Shown: positions 61,987 to 64,000 of the stretch, piece after piece
Layout of the letters: the number at the start of each line of letters is the position of its first letter
Numbering within the stretch: the stretch's first letter is position 1
NCBI RefSeq assembly: GCF_031624395.1
Contig: NZ_JAMQON010000001.1
Location: 186,001 to 250,000, forward strand
Reading direction: 5' to 3'
Origin: Halomicroarcula saliterrae
Lineage (GTDB): Archaea; Halobacteriota; Halobacteria; Halobacteriales; Haloarculaceae
Length of the DNA stretch: 64,000 nucleotides
Program-made: the position numbers and the translations under genes
Notes under the pieces: generated by a model
Told to the model about the DNA's origin: nothing
The model's database searches: none
What the model saw: only the letters and a program-made list of their open reading frames with translations

Positions 61987-63531
61987 GTGCTGACGAAGGA
62001 CCTGCTTCGCGTCTCGCGGGCCGGCGGCGGCTACCACCCGCAGTTCGCCGACTCGTCCCACGAGGCGCTGGCCGCGCGGGTTCTCGGCGTCTATCAGGGC
62101 CACGTCGGCGAGCCCCGGGCACGGCTCCAGCGGGCGCTCACCGACCTCGAAGGCGAGGCAGACGACTTCAAGCTCGTCCGGGGCTTTGCGAAGCTCGTCG
62201 AGCGGGAGGCGACCGTCGAGACACGGGCGCCGATTCCGCCGGAACGTGCGCGCAAGCGGGTGTTCGAGGCCGCCCAAGCGGTCGGCGTCGTCACCGAAGC
62301 GGAGCGCGAGACGGCCCTGACCCGGGCGGCCGACCGGCTCGGTATCGACGCCGACGCGCTCGAATCGTCGCTGTACGCCGACCTGGCCGACCGGCAGGTG
62401 CTGGCTGCGGTCGACGCCCGCTGGTCGCCGGCCGAGCTGGTGACCCAGTACAACCTCTCGCTGGCTCAGACCGCGCTGTTCGACGCCACCGAGGTCCGCG
62501 TGCGCTCCTCGGACCCGAAGGCGGTGGTGTCGGCGGTCAAGCGACTCCGATTGATGTACGAGATCCGCCGGACGCCACAGGGACGCGAAGTGGTCGTCAC
62601 CGGCCCCGACGCCGTCTTCTCGAAGACGCGACGGTACGGGACCCGCTTTGCCCGGTTGCTGCGGACCGTCGCCGGGACGAGCGAGTGGACGCTCTCGGCG
62701 ACCGTCGACGACCGCGGGACCGAGCGGGAACTGCGCCTCACCGACGCGGACGTGTCCGTGCCCGGCGTCGACCCCGTCGCCGAGGTGAGCTACGACAGCG
62801 GCGTCGAGGCCGACTTCGCCGCTCGCTTTTCGTCGCTCGGTCTGGACTGGGAACTGATCCGCGAGCCAGAACCGCTCGAAGCGGGCGAACACGTCGTCAT
62901 CCCCGATTTCGCATTCGACTGGCGCCCCGGCGGGGCTGGGGAGGTCCGGGACACCGCGAGCGGTGACACCGAGCTCCGGCTCTTCTTCGAGGTGATGGGC
63001 TTTTGGACGCCCGAATACGTCGCGAAGAAGCTCGACCGGCTGGCCGACGTCGACGACGTGACGATGCTCGTTGCCGTCGACGAGTCCCTGGGCGTGGGGG
63101 CGGACATCGAGGCGCGGGACCACCGCGCAATACCGTACTCGGGGACCATCCGGGTCAAGGACGTACGGGACGCCCTGCGGCCCTACGAGGACCAGCTGGT
63201 CGCGTCGAGCGCCGCCGATATCCCCGAGGAGTTCCGGCCCGAGGCCGACGTGGTGTCGCTCGCCGCCCTCGCGGACGAGTACGGCGTCAGCGAAGCTGCC
63301 CTCGCGGACAAGACCGTCCCCGACCACGAGCGCGTCGGGCGCACCCTGATTCGGCCGTCGGTACTCGACGACCTCGCCGAGCGTATCGAGGCCGGCCAGT
63401 CACTCGCGACTGTCGAGGAACTGCTGGACGAGCACGGTATCGACGACGACGGCGCCGTCCTCTCCCGGCTGGGCTACCGAATCGAGTGGGACGGACTGAG
63501 CGGCGGTACGGTTCGAGCGCGGTCGGAGTAG
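61987..63531 (+). CDS. bax1: Bax1 (DUF790), XPB-associated nuclease
   Basis: A 514-aa nuclease that forms a complex with archaeal XPB and incises damaged DNA. N-terminal helical region: LLRVSRAGGGYHPQFADSSHEALAARVL. The PD-(D/E)xK-type core is VVIPDFAFDWRPGG (Asp), RLFFEVMGFWTPEYVAKKL (Glu, Lys) and VDESLGVGADIEARDHRAIPYSGTIRVKDV. The last 90 residues are winged-helix-like and Asp/Glu-rich. Start at GTG 61987. Co-directional with xpb and the small intervening gene. Confidence 0.92.
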   Translation: MLTKDLLRVSRAGGGYHPQFADSSHEALAARVLGVYQGHVGEPRARLQRALTDLEGEADDFKLVRGFAKLVEREATVETRAPIPPERARKRVFEAAQAVGVVTEAERETALTRAADRLGIDADALESSLYADLADRQVLAAVDARWSPAELVTQYNLSLAQTALFDATEVRVRSSDPKAVVSAVKRLRLMYEIRRTPQGREVVVTGPDAVFSKTRRYGTRFARLLRTVAGTSEWTLSATVDDRGTERELRLTDADVSVPGVDPVAEVSYDSGVEADFAARFSSLGLDWELIREPEPLEAGEHVVIPDFAFDWRPGGAGEVRDTASGDTELRLFFEVMGFWTPEYVAKKLDRLADVDDVTMLVAVDESLGVGADIEARDHRAIPYSGTIRVKDVRDALRPYEDQLVASSAADIPEEFRPEADVVSLAALADEYGVSEAALADKTVPDHERVGRTLIRPSVLDDLAERIEAGQSLATVEELLDEHGIDDDGAVLSRLGYRIEWDGLSGGTVRARSE

Positions 63532-63613
63532 CCCGGGAATAACCGACTCCTACCCGCTGGCGGCGGGGCTAGCCTCTCCATAGTTAGGCCGCTCCGGCGA
63601 CGAGCCAATCGCT

Positions 63614-63823
63614 ATGACAGCAGTCAAAATCGTCAAGATACTCGGCACATCGACGGAGTCGTGGGAAGACGCGGCCCACGAGGCCGTCGCGGAGGCCACC
63701 GAGACCATCGACGACATCCACGGCGTCGAAGTCGAGAGCTGGACGGCGGAGGTCGAGGACGGCGAGATAACTGAGTACAAGGCCACCGTCGAGGTCGCCT
63801 TCCTCATCCACCGCGGGCGGTAG
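63614..63823 (+). CDS. Dodecin (flavin-storage protein)
   Basis: A 69-aa protein that forms dodecamers and binds riboflavin or lumichrome. Sequence pattern: TAVKIVKILGTSTESWEDAAHEAVAEATETIDDIHGVEVESWTAEVEDGEITEYKATVEVAFLI; the Trp of VESWTAEVED stacks on the flavin. Haloarchaeal dodecin is well described. The ATG at 63614 is the only start. It is a single gene in a 100-base window between bax1 and the last gene. Confidence 0.95.
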   Translation: MTAVKIVKILGTSTESWEDAAHEAVAEATETIDDIHGVEVESWTAEVEDGEITEYKATVEVAFLIHRGR

Positions 63824-63850
63824 GCACCGAGACGAGACTGGTGTCGTGTC

Positions 63851-64000
63851 CTATGTATCCAGGTCCCGCCGCCGTCCTTTCGGGACCTGCGAGCGGAGTT
63901 CGCCGTAGACGTATAGTCCCACCCCGACCGGTTCGCGGCGGCCGGCGAGGTCGTGAGTGACGACGAGGTAGCCCCAGTCGCCGTCCCAGTCGAGTTCCTG
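63851..64000 (-). CDS. Partial gene, C-terminus of an unknown protein
   Basis: The frame enters from the right edge and reads QELDWDGDWGYLVVTHDL, AGRREPVGVGLYVYGELRS, QVPKGRRRDLDT then a stop (about 49 residues). It is acidic then basic at the C-terminus, with a short beta-rich segment (WGYLVVTHDL, VGVGLYVYGEL). The start lies beyond 64000. No family can be named. Confidence 0.55.
   Translation of the reverse strand, partial: QELDWDGDWGYLVVTHDLAGRREPVGVGLYVYGELRSQVPKGRRRDLDT

Overview
The window is a GC-rich haloarchaeal chromosome segment, probably from the Haloarcula/Halomicrobium side of class Halobacteria. The proteins are very acidic (Asp/Glu-rich). Archaeal markers are present: EgsA, CetZ, transcription factor S, NAC, NreA, Bax1/XPB, halocyanin and haloarchaeal dodecin. 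Secreted proteins carry twin-arginine signals, and many genes have a TATA-like box about 25-30 nt before the start codon with little or no leader. I see no rRNA, tRNA, CRISPR array, transposase or replication origin, so the segment reads as core chromosome with a few small decayed or accessory patches.

Layout. 1-3149 is a large Tat-exported G8/beta-helix/PKD surface protein (partial, minus strand). 3.5-10.2 kb holds egsA (archaeal lipid backbone), a degenerate Nudix protein, an S9 peptidase, a glycosyltransferase and an XPB-type helicase. 10.3-19.9 kb, almost all on minus, holds a lipoprotein, a FolC-FolP fusion, membrane proteins, an FNT-family channel, a metallophosphoesterase with membrane segments inserted in its catalytic domain, an HdeD protein and a PurN-PurH fusion. 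20.0-24.3 kb has small regulators, purB, an MFS-transporter remnant and a phosphoribosyltransferase. 24.3-31.2 kb is the diaminopimelate/lysine cluster (dapE-lysA and dapD-zinc ribbon-dapB-dapA on minus), interrupted by an oppositely oriented pseudokinase-like gene; dapF is not present. 31.4-42.7 kb has an NYN protein, PUA protein, nac-trmI, TFS, NreA and RNase HI among small haloarchaeal unknowns. 43.0-50.3 kb has ppa, a phosphodiesterase-like protein, cetZ, a halocyanin and an aldo/keto reductase. 50.3-56.9 kb has a truncated ANL-fold protein and the dnaJ, dnaK and grpE chaperone set. 57.0-60.1 kb is a three-gene overlapping membrane operon (SRPBCC-DoxX, DUF4166, YndJ-like). 60.1-63.5 kb is an XPB-ORF-Bax1 repair module, followed by dodecin and a partial gene.

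The strongest unexplained pattern is a family of 3'-end hairpins. Their arms differ from gene to gene, but the loop is a near-constant 11-mer, GAGCGAAGCGA (or its complement). They occur after dapD, trmI, cetZ, dnaK and grpE, and one loop-arm unit is amplified into a 63-bp tandem repeat after trmI. Other items worth attention are the archaeal G8 protein, the pseudokinase inside the lysine cluster, the extra gene inside the XPB-Bax1 module and a 40-aa zinc ribbon between dapD and dapB. All family names come from reading translated sequence by eye; no database search was run.
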